Shown here: one piece after another, positions 7,606-10,098 of the stretch
Numbering within the stretch: position 1 is the stretch's first letter
How the letters are laid out: each line of letters opens with the position of its first letter
NCBI GenBank assembly: GCA_027008965.1
Contig: JALVDN010000215.1
Location: forward strand, 1-10,098
Origin: Flavobacteriales bacterium
GTDB taxonomy: Bacteria > Bacteroidota > Bacteroidia > Flavobacteriales > Flavobacteriaceae
Direction of reading: 5' to 3'
DNA: 10,098 nucleotides
The notes under the pieces: generated by a model
The model's database searches: none
The model's input: the letters and a program-made list of their open reading frames with translations, nothing else
Told to the model about the DNA's origin: nothing
Position numbers and translations under genes: made by a program

Positions 7606-7628
7606 TATTATTTTTTGTTTTACCTAGT

Positions 7629-8270
7629 TTATTCTGTTTTACAAATTTCACCTTCAGGCTCTTTAGGGTTGGCAGGTTTGGTTCCGTGTAAAGATAAGAT
7701 ATAACTGGCTACTTTTTGAATATTTTGAGAACCTAGGTTTTTCCATGCAGGCATTCCTTTGGATAAAACACCGTCGTTTATCACTTTATACAAGGATTTG
7801 ATATCACATCCATGAATCCAATTGTCATCTGTAAGGTTGGGGCCTATTCCTCCGCCACCGTCGGGAGCATGACATGAAGCACAGTTTTTCATGTATATTT
7901 CCTTTCCTTCTTCTAAAGCTTTGGCGTCAGTGAGCACAGTAACGGTGTTTTCATCCACAATGCCGTGTTCTTTTTTATATTTTTCTATTTTAGCTTGAGC
8001 TTCCGCTACTTCATTTTGATATTCGGTTTCCTGCCATTTGCCCAATTTATCTTGGTCATAATAATACATAAAATAGAAACTGATATAGAAAATGGAGATA
8101 ACAACCGTGATAACAAATCCGGCCGACCACCATGGCGGTAACGGATTGTTTAATTCTTCAATACCATCAAAATTATGTTCCAGTTTCACTTCCGACTCAC
8201 GCTCCACCGGTGTGGACTTGGTGAGCATCTTAATGAGTTTATCTAAAAATGATTGATTGTTTTGTGTCAT
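7629..8270 (-). CDS. ccoP: cbb3-type cytochrome c oxidase subunit III (CcoP), mono-heme
   Basis: CcoP is the membrane-anchored cytochrome c that passes electrons into the oxidase. The 213-residue protein has the characteristic N-terminal cbb3 signature EHNFDGIEELNNPLPPWW (31-48), one membrane helix (about 49-69), a charged helical spacer (75-105), and a cytochrome c domain. That domain has a single heme c site CASCH (130-134), a GIGPNLTD segment (141-148), and the likely axial Met173 in KGMPAW. Classical proteobacterial CcoP has about 300 residues and two heme c sites; here only one CxxCH exists, and the protein is correspondingly short. A Cys near the C-terminus (EGEICKTE) is not part of a heme motif. 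The start ATG overlaps the ccoQ stop in an ATGA arrangement, supporting translational coupling and this start. Mono-heme CcoP probably reflects a lineage variant rather than decay, because the frame is intact. Confidence 0.93.
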   Translation of the reverse strand: MTQNNQSFLDKLIKMLTKSTPVERESEVKLEHNFDGIEELNNPLPPWWSAGFVITVVISIFYISFYFMYYYDQDKLGKWQETEYQNEVAEAQAKIEKYKKEHGIVDENTVTVLTDAKALEEGKEIYMKNCASCHAPDGGGGIGPNLTDDNWIHGCDIKSLYKVINDGVLSKGMPAWKNLGSQNIQKVASYILSLHGTKPANPKEPEGEICKTE

Positions 8271-8449
8271 GGTGTTTCGTCTTTTTCGTTTAATGGAATA
8301 TTTTTTATTTCGTCAATTTTTTCTCTCGGAATTTTGAAAACATAGATAAGCATGGCAATGAAAACCGTGAAGAATATCAGCAATGAAATCACCGCATACC
8401 AATCTATGTTTTCATGTGAAGCTAAATAAACTTTAATGTTTCTCAGCAT
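8267..8449 (-). CDS. ccoQ: CcoQ/FixQ-like small membrane subunit of cbb3 oxidase
   Basis: This 60-residue protein has one membrane helix (about 17-39, WYAVISLLIFFTVFIAMLIYVF) followed by a short charged tail (KIPREKIDEIKNIPLNEKDETP). Size, topology and position between ccoNO and ccoP match CcoQ, a small non-catalytic subunit that in proteobacteria stabilises the cbb3 complex, especially the association of CcoP. Sequence similarity in such small proteins is weak, so context carries much of the assignment. The ATG lies one base after the ccoNO stop, and its own TGA overlaps the ccoP ATG, so the three reading frames are tightly coupled. Confidence 0.85.
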   Translation of the reverse strand: MLRNIKVYLASHENIDWYAVISLLIFFTVFIAMLIYVFKIPREKIDEIKNIPLNEKDETP

Positions 8450-8450
8450 C

Positions 8451-10098
8451 TCACTTTAGATTTTGTGCTGTCTCGGTTTTTTTCGTAGTATCGGTTCCCA
8501 AACGTTGCAAGTAGGCAATCAATGCAATAATCTTTTTCTTGCTTAAATCTACATCTTGTCCACCATATGCACTCACATAAGCATCTACTTTTTCCACGCC
8601 GTTGGCTTTCAAGTCTTCTACAATTTGTTTGGCCTGTTCTTGAAGTGTTTTATCGGCATTAGCGATATCTTCGTCCGTATATGGCACACCTAACTTCCTC
8701 AACACTTCCATTTTTTTCTTAATATCAGAGAAATCGGCATCTTGTTTTAATAACCAAGGATATTTTGGCATGATGGAACCATACATCACCGATTCGGGTT
8801 CATACATGTGCATGAAATGCCATAAGTTAGGTCGTTTTCCTCCTTCACGCATCAAATCCGGACCTGTTCTTTTGGAACCCCATTGAAAAGGATGATCATA
8901 TACATATTCTCCTGCCTTGGAATAAGGTCCATAGCGCTCTGTTTCCGAACGGAAAGGTCGGATCATTTGTGAGTGGCAAACATAACAACCTTCACTGATA
9001 TAAATATCTCTTCCTTCCAATTCCAGCGGAGTATAAGGTTTTACGGCCGCAATTTTAGGCACTTGTTTGTCTACAAATACAACCGGGATGTTTTCAACAA
9101 TACTACCCACTGCTACGGCAACAAAAGCCAAAACGGTGAATAGAACGCCTCTTCTTTCCAGCCAGTTATGTATATCTTCACCGGGCTGTCGTGAAGCCGG
9201 AACAGGTTGCAAAGGAGGATGCTCGTCGGCTGTATCTTCAACTGTTTTACCTGCTACGGTTTTAATAAGGTTGTAAACCAGCATTAAAGATCCAATAAAA
9301 TAAAAAGTTCCACCTATAGCCCGGATGATATGCATCGGTATAATTTCTGTGACCGTATCCAAAAATTCGGGATATTTCAATGTTCCGTCCGGATTGAATT
9401 GTTTCCACATAAGGGCTTGTGTCCACCCGGCAATATACATGGGTATTACATAAAGAAGAATACCGATGGTTCCGATCCAGAAATGTTGATTGGCCAATTT
9501 CATAGAATAGAGTTCGGTTTTGTATAATCTCGGAACAAGCCAATAGAGCATCCCGAATAAAAGGAAGCCATTCCAACCTAGTGTCCCCACATGAACGTGT
9601 GCAATAATCCAGTCGGTAAAGTGAGCAATAGCGTTCAATGATTTAAATGAAAGCATGGGCCCTTCAAAAGTACTCATACCGTATGAAGTAATAGCAACCA
9701 CAAAGAACTTCAAAATCGGATCGGTTCTGACTTTATCCCAAGCTCCTCTCAGTGTTAATAAACCGTTGATCATACCACCCCATGAAGGAAATATCAACAT
9801 GAAAGAGAAAATGGTTCCCAAAACTTGGGCCCATTCGGGAACGGGAGAATATAATAAGTGGTGAGGTCCTGCCCAAATATAAATAAATATCAATGTCCAA
9901 AAGTGAATAATGGATAAACGATAGGAATAAATGGGTCTTTGTGCGGCTTTGGGAATAAAATAATACATGAGTCCCAAAATAGGTGTTGTCAAGAAGAAGG
10001 CTACTGCATTATGACCGTACCACCATTGCATAACCGCATCTTGAACACCAGAATATACCGAATAGCTTTTAAATAAAGAAACCGGCAATGACAGGTTG
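8451..10098 (-). CDS. ccoNO: cbb3-type cytochrome c oxidase subunits I and II fused (CcoN-CcoO), 5'-truncated
   Basis: This is the catalytic subunit of a high-affinity cbb3 oxidase, which reduces O2 to water. The frame is open to the window edge, so the TTG at 10088 is internal; roughly 180 N-terminal residues, including the first heme b His, lie outside. Counting that TTG as residue 1, the CuB ligands are His26 (WWYGHNAV), His76 and His77 (GPHH). The likely cross-linked Tyr is Tyr70, heme b3/b ligands are His164 and His166 (HVHVGTLGW), and the heme-proximal Glu is Glu142 (STFEGP). The spacings match Pseudomonas stutzeri CcoN with a constant offset of 181. After a linker at about 276-312, the CcoO part begins: a membrane helix (about 314-331), heme c site CYVCH (368-372, bases 8973-8987), axial Met440 in SIMPKYPW, and a helical C-terminal tail. 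Such a fusion is common in Bacteroidota. All catalytic residues that fall within the window are intact. Confidence 0.96.
   Translation of the reverse strand, partial: NLSLPVSLFKSYSVYSGVQDAVMQWWYGHNAVAFFLTTPILGLMYYFIPKAAQRPIYSYRLSIIHFWTLIFIYIWAGPHHLLYSPVPEWAQVLGTIFSFMLIFPSWGGMINGLLTLRGAWDKVRTDPILKFFVVAITSYGMSTFEGPMLSFKSLNAIAHFTDWIIAHVHVGTLGWNGFLLFGMLYWLVPRLYKTELYSMKLANQHFWIGTIGILLYVIPMYIAGWTQALMWKQFNPDGTLKYPEFLDTVTEIIPMHIIRAIGGTFYFIGSLMLVYNLIKTVAGKTVEDTADEHPPLQPVPASRQPGEDIHNWLERRGVLFTVLAFVAVAVGSIVENIPVVFVDKQVPKIAAVKPYTPLELEGRDIYISEGCYVCHSQMIRPFRSETERYGPYSKAGEYVYDHPFQWGSKRTGPDLMREGGKRPNLWHFMHMYEPESVMYGSIMPKYPWLLKQDADFSDIKKKMEVLRKLGVPYTDEDIANADKTLQEQAKQIVEDLKANGVEKVDAYVSAYGGQDVDLSKKKIIALIAYLQRLGTDTTKKTETAQNLK

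Noticed and set aside
10086..10088. TTG as start codon of ccoNO.
   Set aside because: The frame continues to the window edge, and about 180 residues of CcoN, including the first heme b ligand, would be missing. It is an internal codon.

Overview
The window reads as a chromosomal core-gene segment of a Bacteroidota bacterium, most likely from the Flavobacteriia or a close relative. This rests on the AT-rich coding sequence, the near absence of Shine-Dalgarno sequences, short MKK-type signal peptides ending in ...AQ, and a cbb3 oxidase whose CcoN and CcoO subunits are fused. No mobile element, tRNA, rRNA or CRISPR array is visible. Two genes run off the edges: dnaG lacks its 5' end at the left, and ccoNO lacks its 5' end at the right.

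Left part, plus strand (1-4450): the 3' two thirds of DNA primase (dnaG), then a secreted patatin-like phospholipase joined to an outer-membrane beta-barrel, then a secreted DUF3108-family protein. Gaps of 15 and 5 bases suggest co-transcription of a replication gene with two envelope genes. The DUF3108 gene ends convergently, overlapping the 3' end of rlmB by 28 bases.

Middle, minus strand (4423-5583): rlmB, a SpoU-family rRNA 2'-O-methyltransferase, and upstream of it a small secreted helical protein of unknown function. A GC-rich hairpin with a U-rich tail sits between them and almost touches the rlmB start codon.

Right part, minus strand (5643-10098): a cbb3-type cytochrome c oxidase cluster, read from the right as ccoNO (fusion), ccoQ, ccoP, ccoG, ccoH. 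CcoNO carries the heme-copper centre and one heme c. CcoP brings electrons in through a single heme c. CcoQ is a small membrane subunit. CcoG (FeS polyferredoxin, linked to copper reduction) and CcoH are assembly factors. The structural genes are packed very tightly: a one-base gap between ccoNO and ccoQ, and a 4-base ATGA overlap between ccoQ and ccoP. A strong terminator-like hairpin then separates ccoP from ccoG, which suggests that structural subunits are made in excess over assembly factors. Together these genes encode a high-affinity terminal oxidase for low-oxygen respiration.

I found no wholly new system. The points most worth checking are the patatin/beta-barrel fusion, the two intercistronic hairpins, the mono-heme CcoP, and the unassigned small secreted protein.
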